DNA of 64,000 bases from Trinickia terrae (GTDB lineage Bacteria; Pseudomonadota; Gammaproteobacteria; Burkholderiales; Burkholderiaceae). Positions 9,848 to 17,496 of the stretch are shown here, piece after piece. The number at the start of each line of letters is the position of its first letter. The first letter of the stretch is position 1. The notes under the pieces are model-generated. The model saw only the letters and a program-made list of their open reading frames with translations. It did not search any database and had not been told where the DNA came from. The translations under genes and the position numbers were made by a program. Location of the stretch: contig NZ_SWJE01000008.1 of NCBI RefSeq assembly GCF_005144415.1, forward strand, positions 124,001 to 188,000. The letters run 5' to 3'.

Positions 9848-11095
9848 ATGGCCTTTAAGAGCGGCGCAGAACGATTCGATGAAGCACTCGGCACATTGTT
9901 GTCCTTGGGTGCGAAGAACGGGGAGGAGATTTACAAAGGTTATAAAGGCGTACTGGAGTGGCTTGGTCAACAAGCCAATCCTGTTGCCGCAAAAGGTGTC
10001 GCCGGGAGCCAGATCTCCGTTGGTGGTGTCTTCTCCGATGATCATCCGATGGCAAAGGAGATAAGAAGAACGCTGCGTGCGCTGTTGCTTCTTCTTGTTA
10101 CGCGCTATGGATTGACGCAGAGTGAGTTGAAAGCGATTAAGAGGAAATACGATGGGAGCAGATCTCCTGCTCAGCTCAATGAGATAGTTTCCAGTATAAA
10201 AGAAAAGAGTTCGAGAATCAGGAATCTGTCTGTTCTCATCGATAGCAAGGTTTATCGTCATGCGGGCGAGCTGGGCATGCCGGATGTGGCTCAAGTTCTC
10301 CGTGCTGGACGTGATTCGGGAAGTCGCGTTCTGGGGGAGGCTTATGCGTACATGAATTCCGCTTCGGACGATAAAAATTTCTATTCCCCTTGGTTTGGTG
10401 ACTGGGACGCGAAAGGAAAGAACGGGGAGTACGGGGGGAAGATGTATAGAGAGGTTGTAAAAGATAAACTTAAAAAGGTTCTGGATGCCTATCTTAGCAA
10501 GTCCTTGAGTTTCACTGCCGAAAAGTATGGAAGTTTGAATGCGAATGTTTATGCCACGGCTGTTCCGCAGTCCTACGAGGATTTTATTGGAAGGAATTAT
10601 ATTGAAGTGGATTTAGGTCGGCATTTCTTTACGTCTACTAGTTCGCATAGTAGTGAAATTGTGCGTGATGACGCTTTGTTCGCCGATGTTTTGGAGCGAC
10701 TTTTTAGGCTGAACGGTGAAGAGGAGGCTATTGAATCGGCTTATCGCAAGGCAGTAATGGATGGCGATTTTCACTGGGCGGATAAAGAAGGACCTGCCAG
10801 GTTAGCTTATGACCGTGATGCGCGTCTTCGTGACGTGCAGGAGCGAAAGGACAGAAATAAGGAGCGCCTGCCTCGTGACCCGCCGGGAAGGCCGAAAAGG
10901 ATCTCTGTTACCGGTGTAATTCTTCATGAAGCTACGCACCAAGTAGTCAAGACGACGGATGTGAAGATATCGGGTGAAGCGATGTATGGTCCAAACTACT
11001 GCCGTTGGCTTTCAAAAAATCATCCAGATCAGGCTCTCCTGAACGCCGATAGTTATCGGCTCTTTTGTGAAGAATTCTTGCTGCCCCGGTACTGA
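9848..11095 (+). CDS. Asp-zincin (M35-like) metallopeptidase-like protein, copy A
   Basis: A 415-residue protein with a zincin active site in its last 60 residues: HEATH at residues 360-364, TTD at 369-371, then a YG and C-x-W-L pair and finally NADSYRLFC. This order (HExxH, T-x-D, YG, NADxYxxF) is that of the deuterolysin/peptidyl-Lys metallopeptidase (M35, Asp-zincin) fold, where the two His and the Asp bind zinc. A WFGDWD segment near residue 180 matches the YFGPW-type motif of that fold. There is no signal peptide, which fits delivery by the adjacent T6SS. The DNA is visibly richer in A+T than the T6SS genes, suggesting transfer. A good GGTGAGGAG site precedes the ATG. A close paralogue lies at 14827-16131. 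Confidence 0.8.
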   Translation: MAFKSGAERFDEALGTLLSLGAKNGEEIYKGYKGVLEWLGQQANPVAAKGVAGSQISVGGVFSDDHPMAKEIRRTLRALLLLLVTRYGLTQSELKAIKRKYDGSRSPAQLNEIVSSIKEKSSRIRNLSVLIDSKVYRHAGELGMPDVAQVLRAGRDSGSRVLGEAYAYMNSASDDKNFYSPWFGDWDAKGKNGEYGGKMYREVVKDKLKKVLDAYLSKSLSFTAEKYGSLNANVYATAVPQSYEDFIGRNYIEVDLGRHFFTSTSSHSSEIVRDDALFADVLERLFRLNGEEEAIESAYRKAVMDGDFHWADKEGPARLAYDRDARLRDVQERKDRNKERLPRDPPGRPKRISVTGVILHEATHQVVKTTDVKISGEAMYGPNYCRWLSKNHPDQALLNADSYRLFCEEFLLPRY

Positions 11096-11246
11096 AAAAC
11101 GTTAAAAATTGACCAGTGGGGCTGCTCACTGTTCACTTTGATTCGGTGGGCGATTTGGCTTGCGACAGCTTGGCGGCTACGCGCCAAGTCTAAATGAATT
11201 CCCGTGAATTCTGGCTGCCACTCGTTTTTAATTTTTGAGGTATTCC

Positions 11247-12488
11247 ATGGCAATAATCCCAACTAAAGCCGACTTTGTGTCGGCCACGGATTTGAAGTTT
11301 GTCATCTCGGGGCGGCGAGTGGAGGACAGGATTTTGAATAATATAGACTCGCTTCTTGACCTGTTTCATGGTCTGGAATCCGAGTCGGATGCTGGCGTCA
11401 AGAAAGCTGCCAGAATAAATGTATTGGGCAGGCTATATTTCGCGACTGATAGATGGCTGAAAATAGCGGACCAGGGAAGCAATCCGACAGTCAATCCGCG
11501 TCGCCGGCCTGCTGTATTCGCTCTCTACAAATTGATCGTGGATAGAATAAAGAGCGACGCAGGTGTAAATGAAAGCGTCATGCCATCGTGGCTGGTGAAG
11601 ACTTTCGGCAAGGATATGGTGGAGCACGGGGTCCATGTGGATCTGGTGACAGATTCTGCCCGCTATCTTTCCGAGCAGGAAAGGGAAAAATATAAAATAG
11701 TTTTCAAGGGAGGGCTCGCATACCAGCAAAAGTGGTGGGAAGACAGCGCGGCGTTGATATTGGCCGATACGGAAATCCGCAATCATAATGATGTCGTGAA
11801 CAAGGTGATTTCGAATTTATTCGGCGGATATGTGGTTAGCATGTCGGGTGATTTTTATAGCGGCCCGCATGTGCCAGCCGCGGAGAAAAGCAATAATGGC
11901 CGGTATCATTCCTCTTATTTCTCGGGAGGGAGCGTGCTGTGCGCGGGGGAGATTCGCATAAGAAATGGAGTGGTAACTCACATTAACGACAAGAGCGGGC
12001 ACTATAGGCCTGACAGTTCAAATCTGGCGCGTGCCGTGGAGGCGCTTGAAACTCAAGGCGTTAATATAAAAAATATTTTGGTAAAGGCGTTAGGCTACGG
12101 TGAAATGATGGCAGAAAGATATTTGGAGAAAATCAATGAGCGGCTGGATGTGTATCGTACGATTTCGCATCATGCAAGCTCGGCGCCGTCCGCTATATCG
12201 AGGTTTGAGCATGGAGTGGTGATGAATCGAATTTCTCACGATGTGCGAAAGGAGGCTTTCGAGATTCTGAAGGCTCACTGGATAAACAACGGAGCCAAGC
12301 CGCCTAGGCCAGGGCATGGATTTCAGGCAAGGATGGATTGCTACGTATGCAAGGATTATAGCGTTTACTGGCTTAAGATGAACGAGCTCAAGACGGCGGC
12401 CGGAGGGCGGATAGAAAATATCGTCGTGCCTGAAATAGCTTCGCTTCTGGGAACGGGGCCTGGGTTTATAACACGGCCACGACGCTGA
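11247..12488 (+). CDS. Unknown cargo-island protein with an SGHYRP motif
   Basis: A 413-residue protein that I cannot assign to a named family. Around residues 221-256 it has H-S-S-x-F-S-GG, GEIRI-x-NG and SGHYRP in sequence. I associate this pattern with C-terminal domains of some secreted bacterial toxins and effectors, whose function is not known to me. The start used is the ATG with TGAGG seven bases upstream; an in-frame TTG twelve bases earlier lies inside that ribosome site. The A+T content is high compared with the flanking chromosome. It lies between two metallopeptidase-like genes, in the same direction as the T6SS genes. No signal peptide or membrane helix is evident. Confidence 0.7.
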   Translation: MAIIPTKADFVSATDLKFVISGRRVEDRILNNIDSLLDLFHGLESESDAGVKKAARINVLGRLYFATDRWLKIADQGSNPTVNPRRRPAVFALYKLIVDRIKSDAGVNESVMPSWLVKTFGKDMVEHGVHVDLVTDSARYLSEQEREKYKIVFKGGLAYQQKWWEDSAALILADTEIRNHNDVVNKVISNLFGGYVVSMSGDFYSGPHVPAAEKSNNGRYHSSYFSGGSVLCAGEIRIRNGVVTHINDKSGHYRPDSSNLARAVEALETQGVNIKNILVKALGYGEMMAERYLEKINERLDVYRTISHHASSAPSAISRFEHGVVMNRISHDVRKEAFEILKAHWINNGAKPPRPGHGFQARMDCYVCKDYSVYWLKMNELKTAAGGRIENIVVPEIASLLGTGPGFITRPRR

Positions 12489-12598
12489 CATGGCATGTTT
12501 TTTTTCAATGATGGTAACGCGCTCGGGTTGTTGCGAGGGAAACCATTGATGCTGTACATGCACGGATCAATTCTTCAAATCTAATACGAGGTTCTTAC

Positions 12599-13207
12599 AT
12601 GCCAGTACGGAAATTGCGCTTCGAATACGCAGTCGCCGAAACAGTAGAAGATCAAGGGCGTAATCTTACTCTCGCACTTAACCTTGGGTTGAATGCCTTC
12701 ACACATATGCTGTTCTGCTATCTGCTGCGGGAGTACCGCAGCAGGCCGACCAAAACCAAAGCCATCTTCATTTGGAACCGCTGTTTGAAACATCTTGCGG
12801 GGTGGTCCGGCATCGGTACAAGTGACCTGGGGTTGATCGAGATGGATCTCGGAGTTGATGAGTGCGAAGGCGGCGCGGAAGGAAGAAACATCATCACTAC
12901 CCTAAAAGCCACCATCGCCTTGATCGAGCACTCGCGTGAGTTAGCGGTGAAAACGAACCGCATCAGCCGGTTTTTGACCTCTGCTTCGCGCGTGCCTAAT
13001 AACACCATCTTTGATGCATTCGAAACTGCCATGCTGAAACGGATAGGCGATTCGCCGTGGCTAGATATCGAAAACTGGGCGCATTTCGGCCAAGACAGAA
13101 CCGGGGACGCGCGGCCCAAATACCTCAGACTGTTTCCAAAGTTGCGAGCGGATCTCAAAGCGGCCGGTTTTATCAAGGTAGAGTTGGCCGTAGCAACAGT
13201 CCGCTAG
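12599..13207 (+). CDS. Hypothetical protein, possible immunity or partner of the neighbouring cargo gene
   Basis: A 202-residue protein with no recognised family. It looks mainly helical, has no signal peptide, and ends with a lysine/arginine-rich segment. It follows the SGHYRP-motif gene by 110 bp on the same strand. That distance and its modest size would fit an immunity or accessory protein, but nothing in the sequence proves it. An AGG sits about eight bases before the ATG. It could equally be an unrelated insertion, because the DNA just after it (13208-13500) is made of fragments. Confidence 0.6.
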   Translation: MPVRKLRFEYAVAETVEDQGRNLTLALNLGLNAFTHMLFCYLLREYRSRPTKTKAIFIWNRCLKHLAGWSGIGTSDLGLIEMDLGVDECEGGAEGRNIITTLKATIALIEHSRELAVKTNRISRFLTSASRVPNNTIFDAFETAMLKRIGDSPWLDIENWAHFGQDRTGDARPKYLRLFPKLRADLKAAGFIKVELAVATVR

Positions 13208-13384
13208 TTACCCTCGCGTTTCGTGTAGAGGCATAGCGCGGGCCACTCAACCGTACTCGCGCTGTCCGTATCTGGCCGCGCTATTCCAGTCCGAGAGGCA
13301 CGAGATAACGCGTCATGTTTTCCCGGTGCGGCTTGAGCCGATTGTTCAGCAGCGAATCGATTTCCGCGACGCGTTCGTTGGTTC

Positions 13385-13489
13385 GTGTCCCAGATGAAGA
13401 ACGTGAGCCGCTACGCAGGGCCTGCCATTGGCATCGTCGATCTGCTGTGCGGTTACTACTATGCCTGGTCAACAAAGCTTTCACATTGA
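13385..13489 (+). pseudogene. Fragment of a second copy of the 8009-9799 gene
   Basis: Thirty-four codons ending in TGA at 13487-13489 read VSQMKNVSRYAGPAIGIVDLLC and on. They align with VSQMEKVSRYAGPCIGIADVLC near residue 510 of the 8009-9799 protein, and the DNA is also similar base by base. The similarity starts abruptly near 13382, inside a stretch that on the other strand reads as the tail of an unrelated protein (about 13281-13380). The scrap is therefore the end of a recombination join. The rest of 13208-13500 contains no gene I can support. Confidence 0.7.
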
Positions 13490-13500
13490 AGTTGTCTTTC

Positions 13501-14649
13501 ATGAAGTATCCTCATATTGAAAAGGCAGTGGAAGAGATTACGAGGAATAGATTCTTGGAAAATACACTCTCTCCGTCATTGCTGACGGATGAGGTGGGAA
13601 GTTCGTTGAGTAAGAAAACCAAGGCTCAGGTCGCGGAGATCAACAATTCATTGAATTTCGTCTTCCCGCCCTCCATGCCGCGGCCTTTCAATGCAGACGC
13701 TATTGTCAGGGCAAGATGTGCTGCAATCCTCATATCCAAAACGATCGATAGAAGGCTTCCGCCGCGTCTGCCACACGGAAGTGCCGCATACAACCCGGAA
13801 AGCTGGGATGGAAATCTACTTGAGGGGTATGTCGTAGCGCATCTGAACGCGGCTAGCCTTCCCAGCGGTGCGGCCGGCGCCTACCTGGCCGCAAGTTTTT
13901 GGGCTTTTGCCACAGCGGAGGAAAGGGCGCAAGCCATGGCGGCGCGAGCGGAAGCAATCGAACTTTGCGCATTTGGTGTAGTGGCAGCCAACCATGCGGC
14001 GCGCGCAATGATTGCCGGGCATGCCAGAAATAATCTGGACATATATTCGGATTTGATGCTGCTATGGTTTGGATCCACGCCCGGAGCCGCAGAAGAGGTG
14101 AAGCGAAAGCTACGCCTCACCCTGGCCGGTCTCAGAACGGAATATATCTGTTTTTGTTATGGTGGAGACAACATCAGACAGGGAACCAAGTATAAAGAGA
14201 AGGGGTTTGGTCAATCAGGCGTTGCCGCGGTGGTAAGTACGCATAATAAATGGGCCGACGTTGCCGCCTCAAATAGAAATCGGATTCTATTTGGGAAGAA
14301 TTTCTTTAGCTCTAAATTAACGAAGATTTCGCTGGAAGAAGAAGACATCAAGGGCATGCTGAAAGACAGCTTGGAGATGCGGATATCGCGCGGTGGCGCC
14401 GTACTGCATGAGGCGACTCACTTATACGCACGGACCGGAGATGTTTTAATGAGCGATGCGGTATATCTGGCGGCCGGTTTCGCGCTTCCTTCGATATCCG
14501 GGAAGGATCGGGTTGTAGCCTACGGGCCGAAATACTGCCGCGCTCTCGCGAAGACGGATCCGAGGTCATCTCTCGATAACGCCGATACCTATCGCCTGTT
14601 TTGTGAGCATGCAAAATATTGTCGGCAGCAAGGGGCCAGCAGGATATAA
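13501..14649 (+). CDS. Asp-zincin (M35-like) metallopeptidase-like protein, copy B (divergent)
   Basis: A 382-residue protein whose C-terminal part carries HEATH at residues 303-307, T-G-D at 312-314, then AYGPKYC and NADTYRLFCEH. This is the same zinc-site order as the proteins at 9848 and 14827. The first 250 residues are unlike those two: alanine-rich and helical. Between the T-G-D and the YG lie about 30 extra residues. The ATG at 13501 is chosen because the open frame upstream runs through a recombination scar (13385-13489) in another frame; its ribosome site (GAAG) is weak. No signal peptide is seen. It may be a peptidase effector or a degenerate member; the ligands are intact. Confidence 0.7.
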   Translation: MKYPHIEKAVEEITRNRFLENTLSPSLLTDEVGSSLSKKTKAQVAEINNSLNFVFPPSMPRPFNADAIVRARCAAILISKTIDRRLPPRLPHGSAAYNPESWDGNLLEGYVVAHLNAASLPSGAAGAYLAASFWAFATAEERAQAMAARAEAIELCAFGVVAANHAARAMIAGHARNNLDIYSDLMLLWFGSTPGAAEEVKRKLRLTLAGLRTEYICFCYGGDNIRQGTKYKEKGFGQSGVAAVVSTHNKWADVAASNRNRILFGKNFFSSKLTKISLEEEDIKGMLKDSLEMRISRGGAVLHEATHLYARTGDVLMSDAVYLAAGFALPSISGKDRVVAYGPKYCRALAKTDPRSSLDNADTYRLFCEHAKYCRQQGASRI

Positions 14650-14826
14650 GTCGTATCGGCGGACACAGTGCTTCAGCGAGTGTGGACTAAAAGAGCCTGG
14701 AAAATCAGTTCTTTAGGCAACGCTTCCTGTCAGGAAAAACAAGACAGAAAGTTAACGCCAAGCCGGAAAAGTTAACAGACCAAAAACTTAATTTCGCAAC
14801 GGCTTCCAAGGAATTCTGTTATTTCT

Positions 14827-16131
14827 TCAGGTTGTTTGGAGCGATTTGGTTAGCAAGAATTCCTCACAAAAGAGCCGATAGTTATCAGCATTCGTGATAG
14901 CCAATTGTGGGGCTTTTCTTGCAAGCCAGTAACACTTGTCTGCCCCATACATGACCTCCCCCCCTGCTGAGCTATACACTACCTCCTCCTCCCCCTCCCC
15001 CCTCATCAACACCGATACATCTGTTGTATCGACTATCTGGTGTGTGGCTTCGTGAACAATTACACCTGCAACAGATATTTTCCGCTCGCGTTCAGCCCAG
15101 GGAGGCAGAGGCAGGAGCATCCAATTCTCGTGCATCTCCGTTTCCAGCTTAATTATATCAGGGTCCGCCTTCGCCTTTGCCTTCGCCTCTTTGAATTTTC
15201 TGCGTTCTTCAGAATAACTGCTATAATAGCCGTTCATTTCCCGACAAATAATATTCAGAAACTTCGAATTCTTCTCCGCTTTTATCTTCAAATGGCGATC
15301 GAAATAGGCGGCATACTCCTTTGCATCATAAAACAATTGATCGCTATGCGAATCGGTGCCTGGAAAAAAATACTCAGCAAGATTAACTTTAATATAATTC
15401 TGCTTACAAAACTCCTCGTAGCTCTGTTGCGCAGCTGTAGCAATGACGTCACCCATCCTGCGCGTAAAAGTAAACATCATGCGCTTTGTCGCGTAGGCAC
15501 CCATAACCTTTCTAATATTATCTTCAACAGTCTCTCTATTTTTCTTTCCATTGAAAGTTGCATCAAAGTCGCCGAACCATCTCGTATAAAGAAGTTTCTC
15601 TCTCGAAGGGGACTTCATGTACGCATGAGCCTCCCGCAGCATTTGGTTGCCGGAATTGCGACCATCCTCGAGAGTCTGACGAGTATGCGGAAAGCCTATC
15701 CCTCCCGCGTATTCATAAACCGCGGGACTGATTTCAACAGGTTCGATGGAAGTTAATCGAGGGCTCCGGCTTGCTTCTTTTATTTCAGAATTGATTTTAA
15801 TTAGCTGATGAGGATACCTAGCTCCATCGTATATCCCCTTCAATGCCGTTACGCCGTCACGACTCAAATTATGGCACGTAATCTTCAGAAGCAGCAGCGC
15901 ACGCAGTGATCTTCTTATTTCTACCGCCAATAAACTTTTATCAGAAAAAAAACCGCCAACGGAGATCTGACTTCCAACGGTGTTTTTTGCAACAACGGGG
16001 TTTGCCTGCTTGCTCAGCCAAACCAGCACGCCCTTGTAACCGTTATAGAACTCAAATCCCCGCGTCGCACCCAGAGACAATAAAGTCTCGAGTGCTTCAT
16101 CGAATCGTTCAGTCCCACTCTTGAAGGCCAT
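14827..16131 (-). CDS. Asp-zincin (M35-like) metallopeptidase-like protein, copy C (inverted paralogue of copy A)
   Basis: A 434-residue protein closely similar to the 9848-11095 product from the first residues (MAFKSG-x-ERFDEAL) to the end. The similarity continues for about 45 bp upstream of the ATG, so the gene was duplicated with its leader. The zinc site is HEATH (360-364) with TTD (369-371), followed after an insertion by YG and NADNYRLFCEEF. The insertion, about residues 374-391, is acidic and glutamate-rich and lies in the active-site loop. The gene is on the opposite strand to copy A. The start is the ATG with GGGTAGAG upstream; an ATG nine codons earlier has no such site. The DNA is A+T-rich. 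Confidence 0.78.
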   Translation of the reverse strand: MAFKSGTERFDEALETLLSLGATRGFEFYNGYKGVLVWLSKQANPVVAKNTVGSQISVGGFFSDKSLLAVEIRRSLRALLLLKITCHNLSRDGVTALKGIYDGARYPHQLIKINSEIKEASRSPRLTSIEPVEISPAVYEYAGGIGFPHTRQTLEDGRNSGNQMLREAHAYMKSPSREKLLYTRWFGDFDATFNGKKNRETVEDNIRKVMGAYATKRMMFTFTRRMGDVIATAAQQSYEEFCKQNYIKVNLAEYFFPGTDSHSDQLFYDAKEYAAYFDRHLKIKAEKNSKFLNIICREMNGYYSSYSEERRKFKEAKAKAKADPDIIKLETEMHENWMLLPLPPWAERERKISVAGVIVHEATHQIVDTTDVSVLMRGEGEEEVVYSSAGGEVMYGADKCYWLARKAPQLAITNADNYRLFCEEFLLTKSLQTT

Positions 16132-16406
16132 TTCTCTACCCTTCACAAGAATAAACAATCTGCGAGCAAGTCTTTTTCATTGTTAGACTCGATGCGTCAC
16201 AACTATCAAGCAAGACTGGCAGGATGTCGGAAAACTTCCACTGCTCGTTTGCGCGGGAAGATGAAACGTTGAGACAGAGCCTTCGAGAATGTGGGTGTCG
16301 GCGCGTAAGCGAGCGCCGTGTGCCGATACAGATTCGGTTGTCGCACCCCGCGCAATGCGTTTAGCGCATTTTTCCCCGACGAGTCTTTTTTTTCGGAATC
16401 GGGTCG

Positions 16407-16453
16407 AGTATACCGACCCGGAGCGCTGGCATCTGTCGCACAAATGCGCTACA
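16407..16453 (-). promoter_or_regulatory. Palindromic operator plus -10, copy 1 (leftward)
   Basis: The 20-mer TGTCGCACAAATGCGCTACA (16434-16453) is an imperfect version of the palindrome TGTAGCAC-N4-GTGCTACA. Exactly 21 bp from it, reading leftwards, is TATACT (minus strand of 16407-16412). The bases after the hexamer (CGACCCGATTCCGAAAA) match those after the copy at 26430. The nearest leftward gene is the metallopeptidase copy C, about 275 bp on. Activity is inferred, not shown. Confidence 0.6.
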
Positions 16454-16764
16454 TCAAGCGTCCTGTAACACTACAAGACGTTTCTAGTCGCCACCCCAAA
16501 GACATCTATCGGGGTAATCGTCCGAATCATGCAAATTCTGGCGGTTTATACGGAAAATAACCAATACATCAATGACCTGCACGACTTGCCATCGTGCGAT
16601 GTTAGCTGAGCCACAAACCCTTGCTGTAGGCGGCTCCGCGCACTGCTAACGCCAGATTTTGCACCGAAAGTACGAATACCCCTTGCGTCACGACCATTGC
16701 CCGGAATTCCTTCGAGTAGTTCTTGGACCCAAGCCGTCGACCCGCTGCCTTCGTTTCCATCGTT

Positions 16765-16794
16765 CTAATTCCCACTTGATTTGGTGGGAATTAG
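16765..16794. repeat. Perfect 11-bp inverted repeat
   Basis: Arms CTAATTCCCAC (16765-16775) and GTGGGAATTAG (16784-16794) with an 8-base loop. There is no T-run after it, so it is not a standard terminator. It lies in otherwise empty DNA next to a decayed kinase gene and may be an operator or the scar of a mobile element. Confidence 0.6.
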
Positions 16795-16880
16795 GTTGCC
16801 GATGTTTGCTAGTCGGCGCCAGTGGATGCGTTCCAAGACGAGGCTCGATGGAAGCACTCCGGCGGCTTGCCCATGGGATC

Positions 16881-17180
16881 CTAGGCGACCTGTGGCGTGC
16901 GCTCCAACGGCAGCCAGAGCGTGAAGCGCGTAGACACCCAGTCCACCGTGCCGTCGACGGCGCGGGCCCGGCGTTGCTGGTTATATAGTCCGTGTCCTTT
17001 GCCGGCCGCCAGGGCGCCCTGCACGTCGAAGCCTTGACCGTTGTCCTCGATGATGACCCGCACGCCGTCTGCTTGCGCAGCGGTGCCGATGCGGATCTTG
17101 CTGGCGCGCGTGTGCTTCAGGATGTTGGCGATGCTTTCCTGCACGATGCGCAGGATGTGCAGCGCGCTGGAAATATCATC
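16881..17180 (-). pseudogene. Histidine kinase remnant, ATPase domain only
   Basis: The last 95 codons encode a HATPase domain: SSALHILRIVQESIANIL (N-box region), VIIEDNGQGFDV (G1 box), then GLYNQQRRA and TLWLPLE. They are nearly identical to the ends of the kinases at 19131-21089 and 23798-25732. Upstream of about 17180 the similarity stops, and the open frame continues through unrelated sequence without a dimerisation domain or membrane segments. Compared with the 23798 kinase, four residues (GPEG) between WVS and TRF are missing. It cannot be a working kinase. Confidence 0.8.
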
Positions 17181-17265
17181 GGCGGCATGTGGGGCAGCAG
17201 GGTTGTGCTTACCGTATTGACGCGCCGTAATCTGAAGGACGAGCCAGGTTAGAAGAGGCGAGCGA

Positions 17266-17312
17266 TGTAGCGCGTTTGTGCTACAGATCGGCGCTGTCCA
17301 CACGACTATAGT
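17266..17312 (+). promoter_or_regulatory. Palindromic operator plus -10, copy 2 (rightward)
   Basis: TGTAGCGCGTTTGTGCTACA at 17266-17285 is followed after exactly 21 bp by TATAGT (17307-17312). On its left side is the kinase remnant of 16881-17180; on its right the next gene is the nitrilase-fold protein at 17497. The sequence after the hexamer still resembles the leader downstream of the 26430 copy but is degraded. The stretch 17313-17496 shows nothing else. Confidence 0.6.
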
Positions 17313-17496
17313 TTCGATAATTTCAAAAAAATGCACGGAAAAAATGAAGCACTCGCAGTGCATGGTCGGAAAGCGGTGGTTGATCAGCTGTTGAAGAGCA
17401 ATAAATTGAACTCATAAAAACGCCTGCAGGGGCTGGTTGCGCTGATCCGGACTGCCGCCACAGCCGGTTGTCTCCCTGATTGCATCAGAAAAGAAC

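Larger units (their letters stand above)
16132..16880. other. Long gene-poor stretch with promoter relic and inverted repeat
   Basis: No convincing gene is seen on either strand. The first 45 bp are the leader of the 14827-16131 gene and match the leader of 9848-11095. At 16407-16453 there is a palindrome plus -10 unit that reads leftwards, followed by a stretch (about 16360-16406) that matches the DNA downstream of the same unit at 26430. At 16765-16794 lies a perfect 11-bp inverted repeat. The rest shows nothing I can name. Confidence 0.5.

Noticed and set aside
13281-13380. Minus-strand fragment ending in NMTRYLVPLGLE
   Set aside because: Looks like the tail of a real protein but is too short to identify; kept only as part of the mosaic join.
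16183-16443. 86-codon minus-strand frame after operator copy 1
   Set aside because: It begins inside the operator and -10, has no ribosome site, and matches non-coding leader of other copies.
17340-17420. Possible short peptide or promoter after operator copy 2
   Set aside because: Sequence after the -10 is degraded leader; no start with a ribosome site and no stable reading frame.
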